DNA from: Rubritalea squalenifaciens DSM 18772
GTDB taxonomy: Bacteria > Verrucomicrobiota > Verrucomicrobiia > Verrucomicrobiales > Akkermansiaceae
DNA length: 64,000 nucleotides
Direction of reading: 5' to 3'
NCBI RefSeq assembly: GCF_900141815.1
Contig: NZ_FQYR01000005.1
Location: 310,001 to 374,000, forward strand
Shown: positions 25,735 to 34,704 of the stretch, one piece after another
How the letters are laid out: every line of letters starts with the position of its first letter
How positions within the stretch are numbered: the first letter of the stretch is position 1
Position numbers and translations under genes: made by a program
Notes under the pieces: generated by a model
What the model was told of the DNA's origin: nothing
Databases searched by the model: none
Seen by the model: only the letters and a program-made list of their open reading frames with translations

Positions 25735-26028
25735 TTATTCCCTCGCAAATTGCCGGGCTAGATTCATCCATTCTTCATCCAGGCTGCATGTAGGCATGTC
25801 TTTTCCGGCGCGGTGATACCAGTAGCTGGCGTTTCCCAGATCACCTTCCACACGGTGGAGGTAGGCGTGTATCCAGGCTCCACTCGGGTCTGGAATCTCG
25901 TTGCAGAGGTCATGTGAGGCATGCCAGTCTCCGGATTTTTCTAGCCAAAGAGCTTTCAGGGTTGAACTGAGTCCTTCTGGCATGGATGAGCCAGAGGTGG
26001 CGGAGTTGAGAAGTTCTTGGGCTGTCAT
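25735..26028 (-). CDS. Small conserved protein of unknown function
   Basis: This 97-residue soluble protein has a conserved-looking core (LKALWLEKSGDWHASHDLCNE, GAWIHAYLHRVEGDLGNASY, WYHRAG) that I recognise as recurring in small hypothetical proteins across many bacterial phyla. It is rich in Trp, His and Tyr and predicted helical, reminiscent of a single TPR-like hairpin unit. No function is known to me. It stands alone between the GYF_2 protein and a divergent small membrane protein. Confidence 0.7.
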   Translation of the reverse strand: MTAQELLNSATSGSSMPEGLSSTLKALWLEKSGDWHASHDLCNEIPDPSGAWIHAYLHRVEGDLGNASYWYHRAGKDMPTCSLDEEWMNLARQFARE

Positions 26029-26137
26029 GATGCGATAGGCATAGCGCTGATGAGTAAGCTTGAGAAGTTGGAATTCATTCTATTCCAGCAAATCCTTGCG
26101 CCCAAGAAGTCAGAGCGCTACTGCTTTCCATGTAATT

Positions 26138-26482
26138 ATGGCCAGTATACCGGAGAGAAGAAGGGATCAGGATGAAATCGCTCAGCTGCGCATGCGTAAT
26201 GCGATGCAGATGCGGCCTCCGGTGCAGCATTATCAACGAAAGCTAGCGTCGCCTCTCATCTTGTGGCCTTGTTATCTCTTCTCTTTGTTAGGCCTAGGGG
26301 TTGTTATCGGGCCGTTGCTTTTTATCAGGAAGCCGCTTTCACGGCATCATGCAGCACTGATGATTATTGTATCAGTGATTGTCCTGCTGAGCGTGTCTTT
26401 GTGGTCACTGAATTACCTCAAAAAGGCAGACGGGGATCTGCCTTCCTGGGTGCCCGAGTGGGTGGTCGACCTAGATCTCTAG
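26138..26482 (+). CDS. Small membrane protein of unknown function
   Basis: The protein of about 114 residues has a basic N-terminus (SIPERRRDQDEIAQLRMRNAMQ) and two transmembrane helices (SPLILWPCYLFSLLGLGVVIG; HAALMIIVSVIVLLSVSLW). No family is recognised. The frame is open from 26060, but the ATG at 26138 is a likelier start. Its last 12 bases overlap the 3' end of the convergent pyrB gene. Confidence 0.55.
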   Translation: MASIPERRRDQDEIAQLRMRNAMQMRPPVQHYQRKLASPLILWPCYLFSLLGLGVVIGPLLFIRKPLSRHHAALMIIVSVIVLLSVSLWSLNYLKKADGDLPSWVPEWVVDLDL

Positions 26483-27370
26483 AGCCTCGGCAATGAGGGC
26501 CATACGAACGGGTACGCCGTTCAGTGCCTGCTCGAAATATTTAGCTTGAGGGAGCTTGTCCACCGCTTGCTGAATTTCATTCACGCGTGGCAGTGGGTGC
26601 ATCAGGATAGCATCGGCTTTCATCTTTCCGACCATTTCAGGCGTGAAGATAAAGGCGTTTCTGACGCGGTTGAATGTTTCTACATCCTCGAAACGCTCCT
26701 TTTGCATGCGGGTATCGTAAATGACATCGGCTTTTTGGAGGATCTCATCATTGAGTTCGGTGTGGATGCTGTCGCCATCTTTGAGGTATTCCTCGGGCAT
26801 CTGGATTTCCTCTGGAGCCACATACTGGATGTTTACACCGTCGTACTGGCGGAGAATTTTTGCCAGTGAGTGGACAGTGCGGCCGTATTTGAGATCGCCG
26901 ACGAATGTCACATTGAGGGGCTTCTCACCAATCTTATGATGTTTGAAGATAGTGTAGAGGTCTAACAGTGATTGGGTGGGGTGTTCGCCGGATCCGTCGC
27001 CCCCGTTGAGGACGGGAACAGGTGAATAGTGAGCGGCTAGTTTGGCTTCGCCTTTCTGTTTGGTACGGATGGCAATGATATCCGCATAGCCGCCGACGAT
27101 GCGGATCGTGTCCTCGATGACTTCACCTTTGGTTTGTGAGGAGAAGGTGACATCCGTTTCAGAGATAACCTTGCCGCCGAGTCGCATCATGGCCGTCTCA
27201 AAGGATAGCCGAGTACGGGTGGAAGGTTCGTAAAACAGAGCTCCAAGGATCTTCCCGTCGCAAAGTTTCGAGCCGCCGAGGGCCAAGATGTCTGCCATCT
27301 CAGCACTGCGTTTCATGATGTGGTCGAGATCGGAACGGCTAAATTGGTCGGCGGAGAGGACGTGTTTCAT
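26471..27370 (-). CDS. pyrB: Aspartate carbamoyltransferase catalytic subunit
   Basis: PyrB condenses carbamoyl phosphate and aspartate to carbamoyl aspartate, the committed step of pyrimidine synthesis. The 299-residue protein carries the carbamoyl phosphate motif STRTRLSFE, the mobile-loop SSQTKGEVIEDT, the HPTQ motif in GEHPTQSLLDLY, GDLKYGRTVHSLAK, the aspartate-binding YDTRMQKERF and LMHPLPRVNEI. I chose the ATG at 27370; a TTG two codons upstream is possible. No pyrI or other pyr gene is adjacent, so it appears to be a single gene. Confidence 0.96.
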   Translation of the reverse strand: MKHVLSADQFSRSDLDHIMKRSAEMADILALGGSKLCDGKILGALFYEPSTRTRLSFETAMMRLGGKVISETDVTFSSQTKGEVIEDTIRIVGGYADIIAIRTKQKGEAKLAAHYSPVPVLNGGDGSGEHPTQSLLDLYTIFKHHKIGEKPLNVTFVGDLKYGRTVHSLAKILRQYDGVNIQYVAPEEIQMPEEYLKDGDSIHTELNDEILQKADVIYDTRMQKERFEDVETFNRVRNAFIFTPEMVGKMKADAILMHPLPRVNEIQQAVDKLPQAKYFEQALNGVPVRMALIAEALEI

Positions 27371-27503
27371 GGACAAATGAGGTTCTAATCAATGCGGGCT
27401 TGGCTGGCAATGCTGATGTGTTGGGCGAGGTGCACAAATGCTTCATCAGTAGTCAAAACAGTTTTGTACTGGTCAATCCTTACAGGATCGCTAATTTCCG
27501 CCC

Positions 27504-28562
27504 ATGGCTATCGATGTTGATTTACTAGCAAAGATTTGTGAAGCGCCGGGTGCTCCGGGCTTTGAGATCAAGATCCGCGAGTTGGTTCTTAAAGAACTTA
27601 AGGGTCTTGCAGATGAAGTGAGAATTGACCGCATGGGCAATGTAGTTGCTCTCAAGAAGGGTAAGGATTCTTCAAAGAAGGCTATGGCCGCAGCTCACAT
27701 GGACGAGATTGGTTTCATTGTGACTCATATCGATGACAACGGTTTCGTTCGTTTCAATCCACTTGGAGGTTTCGATCCAAAGACGCTGACAGCCCAGCGT
27801 GTTTTGATTCATGGTAAGAAGGATGTTCTCGGTGTGATGGGCTGCAAGCCGATTCACATCATGACTCCTGAAGAGCGTGGAGCTAAACTGAACCTGGATG
27901 ACTACTTCATTGATACAGGTCTTACAAAGAAGCAGCTTGAGAAGATTATCGAAATAGGTAGCCCGATCACTCGTGAGCGTCACTTGGTTGAGCTTGGTGA
28001 TTGCGTGAATGTAAAATCACTCGATAACCGTGCATCTGTATTCCTGCTTCTCGAGACGCTTCGCACACTGAAGAAGTCTCGCCGTAAGCCGGCATATGAT
28101 TTCTATGCAGTCTTCACTGTTCAGGAGGAGATTGGTATCCGTGGCGCTAATGTGTCTGCGCTCGAAATTCAGCCTGACTTTGGTTTTGGTCTCGATACGA
28201 CGATTGCTTGTGATACCCCAGGTGTTCCTGCTCAGAAGAAGATTACATCTCTCGGTGAGGGTACTGCGATTAAGATCATGGATAGCTCCGTGGTCTGTGA
28301 CTACCGCATGGTAGAATTCATGAAGAAGACTGCCAAGGAGAAGAAGATCAAGTGGCAGCCTGAGATCCTGCATGCAGGTGGTACAGACACCGCTGGTCTC
28401 CAGCGCATGAGTCCTGGTGGATCTATCGCTGGTGCGATTTCTATCCCGACACGTTATGTTCACCAGGTGATTGAAACCTGTCACAAGGACGATATCGAAA
28501 ATGGTATCAAGCTTCTGGCCGCCTGTGTTTGCGATCTTGATAAGCACGATTGGAAGTTCTAA
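27504..28562 (+). CDS. M42-family metallopeptidase
   Basis: The 352-residue protein belongs to the M42 family of dinuclear-metal aminopeptidases (FrvX/CelM/PepA-like, TET type), which typically assemble into large hollow dodecamers. Metal and catalytic elements are visible: AAHMDEIGFIVTHI, SLDNRASVFLL, and VFTVQEEIGIRGANV with the catalytic Glu pair; GLDTTIACDTPG and AGGTDTAGLQ complete the site. It would trim short peptides in the cytoplasm. Codon choice (AAG, GGT, CGT, CTC) suggests good expression. It has its own terminator. Confidence 0.93.
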   Translation: MAIDVDLLAKICEAPGAPGFEIKIRELVLKELKGLADEVRIDRMGNVVALKKGKDSSKKAMAAAHMDEIGFIVTHIDDNGFVRFNPLGGFDPKTLTAQRVLIHGKKDVLGVMGCKPIHIMTPEERGAKLNLDDYFIDTGLTKKQLEKIIEIGSPITRERHLVELGDCVNVKSLDNRASVFLLLETLRTLKKSRRKPAYDFYAVFTVQEEIGIRGANVSALEIQPDFGFGLDTTIACDTPGVPAQKKITSLGEGTAIKIMDSSVVCDYRMVEFMKKTAKEKKIKWQPEILHAGGTDTAGLQRMSPGGSIAGAISIPTRYVHQVIETCHKDDIENGIKLLAACVCDLDKHDWKF

Positions 28563-28585
28563 TCGTTAATCTCTGATTTCTGTAG

Positions 28586-28624
28586 GAAGCCCTTGCTTTT
28601 TTTGAGCAAGGGCTTCTTCTTTTC
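28586..28624 (+). terminator. Rho-independent terminator
   Basis: A perfect 12-bp stem (GAAGCCCTTGCT / AGCAAGGGCTTC) encloses a T-rich 7-base loop and is followed by a T-rich tail, 23 bases after the M42 stop codon. Confidence 0.88.
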
Positions 28625-28644
28625 TGGTAGAATTAAGTACGACT

Positions 28645-29577
28645 ATGGGGAAGTTAGGTAAGATCGCGATTGTTGGTGCAGGAGCTGTTGGCAGCTACTA
28701 TGGGGCACGTCTGGCCCAAGCCGGTGAAGATGTGACCTTCCTTCTGAGGTCGGACTACGATCATGTTAAGGAGCATGGCTTGGAGGTCCAGAGTGTTGCC
28801 GGGGATTTCCATCTGGAAAATGTCCAGTGTGAGAGAGATTCAGCAGCCATAGGGCCGGTAGACTTGGTGATCGTGGCTTGGAAGACGACTGCGAACTCCT
28901 GTGCTGAAAAGGTGATCGCACCTTTAATAGGTGAAAATACAGCTATCCTTACACTGCAGAATGGTCTCGCAAATTGTGAGTTTCTGGCTGGCTTGTTCGG
29001 GGGAGAGCGTATCATGGCTGGACTTTGTTTTGTCTGTATCAATAGGCTTGAGTCCGGAGTGATTTCTCACACGGCTTCAGGTTTGATCAGGATTGGTGAA
29101 TATGGTCGTCCGGTGACTCCGCGGCTTGAGCTGATCAATGAGGTTTTCAATGGAGCTAACTTTCCTTGCGAAATGGTGGACGTGTTAGAGAAAGCCCAAT
29201 GGATGAAGCTGGTCTGGAATATCCCTTTCAATGGCTTGGCCATTGCGGAAGGGGGCGTCGATACTGATGTCCTGCTCAATGAGCTTAAGCTAGAGCATAA
29301 GGTTCGTGCTCTTATGGGAGAGGTTGTGCAGTGTGCTGCTGCCTTGGGTCATGAGATTCCAAACTCCTTCATAGATCGGCAGATTAAAATCACTTATCCG
29401 ATGGGGAAGTACAAACCATCGAGTATGATAGACTTCGTGGATGGAAAACCTATCGAGGTAGAATCAATTTGGGAGATTCCCGTGCATAAAGCAAAGGCAC
29501 TGGGAGTGCCAGTGCCTGAAATGGAGGAATTGTTGGGAAGAATTCAGCAGCGTATCGCTGAACGAGATGCCTGTTAG
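28645..29577 (+). CDS. Ketopantoate reductase (PanE/ApbA) family protein
   Basis: The 310-residue NADPH-dependent oxidoreductase has an N-terminal Rossmann fold ([19 protein letters not shown]), a central [15 protein letters not shown] with the conserved Asn, and the C-terminal helical domain bearing the catalytic Lys region ([18 protein letters not shown]) and [18 protein letters not shown]. Such enzymes reduce 2-dehydropantoate to pantoate for coenzyme A synthesis. However, the family has many paralogues acting on other 2-keto acids, so the precise role is uncertain. Its 3' end overlaps the convergent PiuC-like gene by 4 bases. Confidence 0.85.
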   Translation: MGKLGKIAIVGAGAVGSYYGARLAQAGEDVTFLLRSDYDHVKEHGLEVQSVAGDFHLENVQCERDSAAIGPVDLVIVAWKTTANSCAEKVIAPLIGENTAILTLQNGLANCEFLAGLFGGERIMAGLCFVCINRLESGVISHTASGLIRIGEYGRPVTPRLELINEVFNGANFPCEMVDVLEKAQWMKLVWNIPFNGLAIAEGGVDTDVLLNELKLEHKVRALMGEVVQCAAALGHEIPNSFIDRQIKITYPMGKYKPSSMIDFVDGKPIEVESIWEIPVHKAKALGVPVPEMEELLGRIQQRIAERDAC

Positions 29578-30266
29578 ACTTCTGCCCACTGGCGAATCAG
29601 ATTGTGATAGATGCCAGTGAGTTGGACGGCGGATTGCTCTGCGGCTGCATGCTCTCCCAGTTCTTGGCTGATCCGTTGGATCGAGCAGTCTAGGTCGAAA
29701 AGTAGGCCGCGCTGTGTATCATCTCTGACCATGCTTTGAATCCAGAAGAATGAGCTCACGCGTGCTCCGCTGGTCACCGGGGTGACGCGGTGGAGGCTTG
29801 TGGCGGGGTAAAGGATCATGTGGCCGGCTGGGAGTTTGACTTCTTGGGTTCCGTAAGTGTCCTCGATGGTGAGAACGCCGCCTTCATATTCATCAGGGTC
29901 AGAAAAGAAGAGGGTGGCGCTGAGATCGGTGCGCATTTTCTGGCCGGTTCCAGGAATGTAGCGAATAGCGTTGTCTACATGGGTGCCGAATGTTCCGCCG
30001 CCCGTGTATTTATTAAACATGGGGGGGAGCACTCGAAGGGGGAGTGCGGCGGATACAAACAGTGGATTGGTGGAGAGTGCTTGTGTAATCAGATTGCCTA
30101 GCTCTATGGCGGTGGGGTTGCTTGTATCGAGTTGTAGGTTGTCCTTGGTTTTGATTGCTTGGCCGCCAGCGGTTGCTTTGCCGTCGATCCATTCAGCGGT
30201 ATCCAGCCTTTTGCGGAAATCGGCGACTTGTTCAGGTGTGAGGACGTTCGGAATTTGAAGGATCAT
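29574..30266 (-). CDS. PiuC/YbiX-type Fe(II)/2-oxoglutarate hydroxylase
   Basis: The 230-residue protein is a PKHD-type dioxygenase. The iron ligands and the 2-oxoglutarate Arg are visible: [13 protein letters not shown] (HxD), [13 protein letters not shown] (His and Arg), with the family hallmarks [16 protein letters not shown] and [18 protein letters not shown]. PiuC/YbiX proteins sit next to catecholate siderophore receptors (Fiu/PiuA) in many Gram-negative bacteria, as here, and are thought to modify or help process imported siderophores. It follows the TonB receptor gene on the same strand after 100 bp that contain a strong hairpin. Confidence 0.92.
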   Translation of the reverse strand: MILQIPNVLTPEQVADFRKRLDTAEWIDGKATAGGQAIKTKDNLQLDTSNPTAIELGNLITQALSTNPLFVSAALPLRVLPPMFNKYTGGGTFGTHVDNAIRYIPGTGQKMRTDLSATLFFSDPDEYEGGVLTIEDTYGTQEVKLPAGHMILYPATSLHRVTPVTSGARVSSFFWIQSMVRDDTQRGLLFDLDCSIQRISQELGEHAAAEQSAVQLTGIYHNLIRQWAEV

Positions 30267-30291
30267 GGCTGTTGTCTGTTAGTTGGTGGAG

Positions 30292-30330
30292 ATACCCCTG
30301 CGGCGCCATCAAATCGCGCCGCAGGGGTAT
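30292..30330. other. Strong intercistronic stem-loop
   Basis: A perfect 14-bp GC-rich stem (ATACCCCTGCGGCG with its exact complement) closes an 11-base loop between the receptor and hydroxylase genes. Neither side has a T-run, so it is better read as an mRNA-stabilising or processing hairpin, or a partial attenuator, than a simple terminator. It could make receptor levels exceed hydroxylase levels. Confidence 0.65.
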
Positions 30331-30366
30331 TTGTTATGAGGTCGGTGGTATGAAAAAACTGATCTG

Positions 30367-32523
30367 CTAGAACGAGTAGTTCAGTGAAATGGAGGCTGAT
30401 CTTCCTGGGCCGGGAATGAAGTGGCCGCCGCCTACCTGGTCGACGTAGCGTTCGTCGGCGATGTTGAGTAGGTTCAGTTGGGCGCTGAGTGAGTCGTTGA
30501 TCTGATAGGTCGCGGCTGCATCAAAGGTAATGTAGTCGTCAGCGATGCGGCCTCGGCCGTTGTCTCTCTCTCCGACGTAGCGAACGCCGCCTGCTAGGGC
30601 GAGTTTGTCAGTCACATCGAAGGTGTTCCAGATGGAGACACTATGTTCTGGTGTATTACCGAGGCCATTGCCTTCACCGCCAGCGAGGTCTTTCTTGATC
30701 TCGCTGTCCATGTAGGTATAGCCGGCAAAGATGGACCAGGTGTCTGTGATTTCCCCTGCTAGGCCGAACTCTACGCCTTGTACTTGAAGGTCGCCTTCGA
30801 GTTCATAGGGGTCAGAATTGCTTGCGCGGGTTCTGGCATTCGTCTTGTTCGTTCTGAAGAGTGCGGCAGAGAGGTGAAGACGCTCATTTAGTAGGTCCCA
30901 CTTGGTTCCTAGTTCAAATGTCTCGGTTTCCTCTGGGTCTACGCCGGCCAAGGCATCGCTCCTCCCGAAGGAGAGTGATTCGGCTGATGGGTTGGAAGAG
31001 GTGCCGTAGGCGAAATAGATGCTTCCGTTTTCTGTTGGCTTGTAGGTGATGCTGGCGCGCCAGTTGAAGAGGTTGTCGTCCTGGGTCAGATCTCCAACTT
31101 CGGCATCGAAGTTCTCAAAGCGTACTCCGCCGTTGAGGATCCACTGATCGTTCAGCTCAATGGTGTCATAGACGAAGATGCCTATGGTGTCTGCGCGGCC
31201 AACTGTGGTTCCGGTGTATGAGTAGATGGAGTTATCTGTGCCGTGTGGATTCGGATTGTAGAGGTCTGTATCTGGAGCTCCTGAGTCGTCAGATGTACGG
31301 TTTACATTCTTATCGCGCTCTCTGGAGTAATCGGCTCCCGTCACTAGCGTGTGTTTCCAGTCCCCGGTTTCAAAGCGGATGTTCGCGTCCACAGCAATGG
31401 AGGCGATGCTGTTAGTCTGTTTGCGGAATTTCTCGTCTGTGCGTCTGATCGTGTCGTCTGTCCCGCCGACTAGGCGAGGTGCTGTGATGATGGAGTCGCG
31501 GTAATTGCGTCCATAGCGGGCGATTCCGCGCAGGTCGAAGTTTTCATTCACGCGGTGCTTGATCTCGGCGGTGAAGATGTCTGTGTCGACGTGTTCGTAA
31601 TCGCGGCTGAGCAGGCCGTACCAGTTGTCAAAGTCTACGCCGGAGGGGACTTCGTCGTTTACCCATGGGATACCGTAGTCAGGGACATTGTCTTGTGACA
31701 TGTGCATGTAGGACAGCGTGGTCACTGTGTCAGTGCCTAGGCCAAAGGCCAATGAAGGAGCGAATCCCCAGCGCTGCTGCTTCACATAGTCGCGGCCTGG
31801 TACATAGGCTGTGTGCCCCATAAGGTTTAGGCGGAAAGCGGCTCCTTCGAGGCTCAGTGGTTGATTGTAGTCTAGTGTGGCGCGGGCGAAGCTATCTGTG
31901 CCCAGGCTAATGCTGGCATCGGTAGCGCCATCAAGTTTGGGTGTCTTGGTGGCAAGGTTGATAGATCCGCCTGTGCCGCCGCGTCCGCTATCGGTGGAGG
32001 ATGGGCCTTTGGAGACTTCGATCTGCTCGTAGTTGAATGGGTCACGTGTGTAACCGCCGATGTCTCTCACGCCGTCGACGAAGAAATCGGTACGTGCACT
32101 GAATCCGCGTATGCTAAGTTGGTCGCCAGCAGGGGTGCCGCCTTCTCCGGCTTGGAGTGAGATGCCGGGGACATTACGCAGGGCGTCCTGCACAGTAGTG
32201 GCGTTCTGCTGTTTGATCAGGGCTTCAGGGACAACGGTTACGGTGCGCGGGATGTCGCGCAGTGGGGCTGTATAGCGAGAAGATGAGAGCTGCCCAGGCT
32301 TGAGTTTGGCATTCTCGTCTGCCGTAAGAACCGACGGGTCGAGGGTCTCGGTCTTCTGTGGCTCGCTTTGGTTCTGTCCTTGTGGAGCAGCCTGAGTGGT
32401 TAGTTGCCCCGCGATGAGCATGGCGCCAGCCACGCTTGTAGCGGCTGTGCGGTTAGAAAGGAGTGCTGCGTGGCGCAGGTTGTTGGTCGGTGCTTGTTCA
32501 AGCATTTGCTTTTGTTGTTTCAC
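30367..32523 (-). CDS. TonB-dependent siderophore receptor (Fiu-like)
   Basis: The 718-residue outer-membrane transporter has an N-terminal export signal, a plug domain (LRDIPRTVTVVPEALIKQQ, then LRNVPGISLQAGEGGTPAGD, LSIRGFSARTDFFVDGVRD, EVSKGPSSTDSGRGGTGG) and a C-terminal beta-barrel ending in a terminal aromatic (SISLNYSF). The plug closely resembles Fiu/PiuA catecholate receptors, which import ferric siderophores using TonB energy. The neighbouring PiuC-like gene supports that. It starts at GTG 32523 or ATG 32505, only 14 bp after the FMN oxidase gene, so the three genes form one operon. The siderophore is not identifiable from sequence alone. Confidence 0.93.
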   Translation of the reverse strand: MKQQKQMLEQAPTNNLRHAALLSNRTAATSVAGAMLIAGQLTTQAAPQGQNQSEPQKTETLDPSVLTADENAKLKPGQLSSSRYTAPLRDIPRTVTVVPEALIKQQNATTVQDALRNVPGISLQAGEGGTPAGDQLSIRGFSARTDFFVDGVRDIGGYTRDPFNYEQIEVSKGPSSTDSGRGGTGGSINLATKTPKLDGATDASISLGTDSFARATLDYNQPLSLEGAAFRLNLMGHTAYVPGRDYVKQQRWGFAPSLAFGLGTDTVTTLSYMHMSQDNVPDYGIPWVNDEVPSGVDFDNWYGLLSRDYEHVDTDIFTAEIKHRVNENFDLRGIARYGRNYRDSIITAPRLVGGTDDTIRRTDEKFRKQTNSIASIAVDANIRFETGDWKHTLVTGADYSRERDKNVNRTSDDSGAPDTDLYNPNPHGTDNSIYSYTGTTVGRADTIGIFVYDTIELNDQWILNGGVRFENFDAEVGDLTQDDNLFNWRASITYKPTENGSIYFAYGTSSNPSAESLSFGRSDALAGVDPEETETFELGTKWDLLNERLHLSAALFRTNKTNARTRASNSDPYELEGDLQVQGVEFGLAGEITDTWSIFAGYTYMDSEIKKDLAGGEGNGLGNTPEHSVSIWNTFDVTDKLALAGGVRYVGERDNGRGRIADDYITFDAAATYQINDSLSAQLNLLNIADERYVDQVGGGHFIPGPGRSASISLNYSF

Positions 32524-32537
32524 AGATTTAATCAGTG

Positions 32538-33614
32538 TTAATTAGGTGTGTTGATCACGGAGGAGGCCTCCGTCAGGGATCTGCAGCCAGTGAGAAGCAT
32601 GGCTACTTCGAGTTCGTGCTGTAGCAGGCGTAAAACGTGGGCCACTCCTGTAGCTCCGGCTACGCTTAGTCCGTGAAGGATGGGGCGTCCCAGAAGAACG
32701 GCATCTGCCCCCAGCGCGATGGCCTGGAGTACATCCGTTCCTCTGCGAATCCCTCCATCCACGAGGATGGGGATTTGTTTGTCGATCGCTTGGGCGACCA
32801 GGGGTAAAGCTGTTTTGGTGGGCGGGAGGAGATCCAGTGTCCGGCCTCCGTGATTGGAGACGATAATGGCATCGCCTCCATGCTCCACGGCGAGACGGGC
32901 ATCTTGAGGGTGAAGAATCCCTTTGATGATGACAGGTAGTCCAGAAAGCTTCTTGAGCCATGCGATGTCTTTCCAGTTGGGGAGGCTGGATAAGAAACGG
33001 GGATCCAGCGCGTGGCTCATGTTTGGTGTCGGGCGCATGCCATGCAGGTTCACGGCGGAAATGCCAGGGGGTAATTGGAATCCGGCACGCTGTTCTTGGT
33101 TTCGGATTCCGTTGATCGGCGCGTCTACAGTTAGGACCAGAGCTTGGTAGCCTGCACGCTTGGCTCTCAGAACCAAGTCGGCTGTGAATTCCCGGTCGTG
33201 CTGGATATAGAGCTGGAACCAGAGGGGGGATCCCGCTGCTTGAGCGGCTATCTCCTCAAGGGGGGTGCTGGCTTGGGTGCTGACTATATATGGGGTATTC
33301 AGAGCGCTGGCAGCTGTGGCCGTAGCCAGCTCGCCCTGTTCGTGAAAGAGTCGATGATAAGCGGTGGGGGCGATCATTAAGGGGCTGTCAAGCTTCATCC
33401 CGAGTAGGGTGGTCTGCGTGGAGGCGCCCTGGGCTTGTGTCATAACACGTGGCCAGATAGTGGCGTTCGCCCAAGCCGTGATATTCGCCTCTAAACTGTG
33501 CTGATCCCCGGCACCACCTTCCAGATAGGCGAGGGTAGTGCGGTCTAGCTGTTCGTTAGCTAGTTGCTGGTAATCAATGAGCGATACCGCTGTTGGTGGA
33601 ATTTGATCAGCCAT
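32538..33614 (-). CDS. FMN-dependent alpha-hydroxy-acid oxidase
   Basis: The 358-residue TIM-barrel flavoenzyme belongs to the lactate/glycolate oxidase family, which oxidises L-2-hydroxy acids. FMN and active-site residues are visible: PLMIAPTAYHRLFHEQGE, WFQLYIQHDRE, LVLTVDAPINGIRNQEQR, VIIKGILHPQDA (Lys), IIVSNHGGRTLDLLPPT (catalytic His and Arg), ILVDGGIRRGTDVLQAIALGA. No membrane insertion like that of L-lactate dehydrogenases is present, so a soluble oxidase is likely. It is the first gene of the iron-uptake operon, which is an unusual place for it. A link to hydroxy-acid siderophores such as citrate-type compounds is speculation. Confidence 0.92.
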   Translation of the reverse strand: MADQIPPTAVSLIDYQQLANEQLDRTTLAYLEGGAGDQHSLEANITAWANATIWPRVMTQAQGASTQTTLLGMKLDSPLMIAPTAYHRLFHEQGELATATAASALNTPYIVSTQASTPLEEIAAQAAGSPLWFQLYIQHDREFTADLVLRAKRAGYQALVLTVDAPINGIRNQEQRAGFQLPPGISAVNLHGMRPTPNMSHALDPRFLSSLPNWKDIAWLKKLSGLPVIIKGILHPQDARLAVEHGGDAIIVSNHGGRTLDLLPPTKTALPLVAQAIDKQIPILVDGGIRRGTDVLQAIALGADAVLLGRPILHGLSVAGATGVAHVLRLLQHELEVAMLLTGCRSLTEASSVINTPN

Positions 33615-33861
33615 GGTTAGATATTTATCAGAGGCAGATGTGGTATAGCTCTGCTGCTCTGGTTCTGCTTGCGGCTGTTTGTCAAAGATTAGCGGTAGGA
33701 TGACATTCCCCTAGTCATAGGGCTTGCAGGAGTATGGCCAAGCGGGGTGATAAGATCTGGTCGAGAGATGGTTACAGAAAATGTCAAAAATTCCCATTTT
33801 TCGGATTGCCAGAGGGGGATTCATTCCCATACTCGCCCCGCCAAAATAGACCCTAAAAAAG

Positions 33862-33883
33862 GCTTGTGAAAATTTTCACAAGC
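33862..33883. promoter_or_regulatory. Perfect 22-bp palindrome with CRP/FNR-type core
   Basis: The dyad is exact over all 22 bases and has the core TGTGA-N6-TCACA, identical to the CRP consensus spacing. It ends 20 bases before the ATG of actA, the first gene of the respiratory operon. At that position a bound CRP/FNR-family protein could act as a roadblock or repressor if the promoter is upstream, or the site could overlap the promoter. The regulator is not in this window. Confidence 0.7.
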
Positions 33884-33903
33884 GATACAAGCACCGAAAC
33901 GTC

Positions 33904-34662
33904 ATGGCTAATTACTTTCCTCGCTGGACCAATCTCCTGCCACTCAAGATAGCGATCTGTGTAGGATCTGTTGTAGGTGGCCTCGTGTTGGCCTTTACCT
34001 ACTACGCGACTCCTAAGACTCAACGTGTTGGGTATCAGCCTTCGCAGCCGATCCCGTACGATCACGAATTGCACGTTAAGCAATTAGGTCTGGATTGTCG
34101 TCATTGTCACAGCTTCGTTGAAGAATCTGGTCACGCAAACGTGCCTTCCGCGAATACCTGCTGGAACTGTCACCGTCACGTGAAGACCGATAGCGAGCGT
34201 CTTGTTCCTCTGCGTCGTGCTATTGATCCTACATACGAGGGTTACACAGGTGAGCCAGTCAAGTGGGTGCGCGTTCATAGGTCTCCAGACTACGTTTTCT
34301 TTGATCACTCAGCACACCTTAGCCGCGGTATCTCCTGTGTGAGCTGTCACGGTCAGGTAAATGAAATGCCTGAGGTTTATCATGCCAAGTCCCTCTCAAT
34401 GGATATGTGTATCACCTGTCACCGTAGTCCAGAAGAGCACATTCGTCCGCTTGAGGAAGTCACTAATCTTGACTTCATTGCCAAGGACTATATCTCCGCC
34501 CGTCCAGAGCTGGCAGAAGAGATCGAGAAGTTCAGCGCTGAGCACGATCTGAAGCTCAAGCCGCACGGTTCTCAGAAGGAGGCACAAGTTGCCCTCGGTT
34601 CCTTGCTCAAGCACAAATGGTCAGTACAGCCTAAAGAGAGCTGCTTCACTTGCCACCGTTAA
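33904..34662 (+). CDS. actA: Alternative complex III subunit ActA (pentahaem cytochrome c)
   Basis: ActA is the multihaem cytochrome c of ACIII, the quinol:cytochrome c oxidoreductase that replaces the bc1 complex. The 252-residue protein has one N-terminal membrane anchor (IAICVGSVVGGLVLAFTYYA) and five CxxCH sites at residues 65-69, 86-90, 145-149, 169-173 and 247-251, the number seen in characterised ActA. It carries electrons from the iron-sulfur subunit toward the monohaem ActE and oxidase side. It is the first gene of the operon, behind the palindrome. No Shine-Dalgarno sequence precedes the ATG. Confidence 0.95.
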   Translation: MANYFPRWTNLLPLKIAICVGSVVGGLVLAFTYYATPKTQRVGYQPSQPIPYDHELHVKQLGLDCRHCHSFVEESGHANVPSANTCWNCHRHVKTDSERLVPLRRAIDPTYEGYTGEPVKWVRVHRSPDYVFFDHSAHLSRGISCVSCHGQVNEMPEVYHAKSLSMDMCITCHRSPEEHIRPLEEVTNLDFIAKDYISARPELAEEIEKFSAEHDLKLKPHGSQKEAQVALGSLLKHKWSVQPKESCFTCHR

Positions 34663-34704
34663 TATTTTTCCAACCTTTTCAAACACCGAACCAATTTCGC
34701 CAAA

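Noticed and set aside
33615-33640. Fur box before the alpha-hydroxy-acid oxidase gene (GATAAATATC core)
   Set aside because: Only a short GATA/TATC core matches and it sits almost at the start codon; too weak to call.
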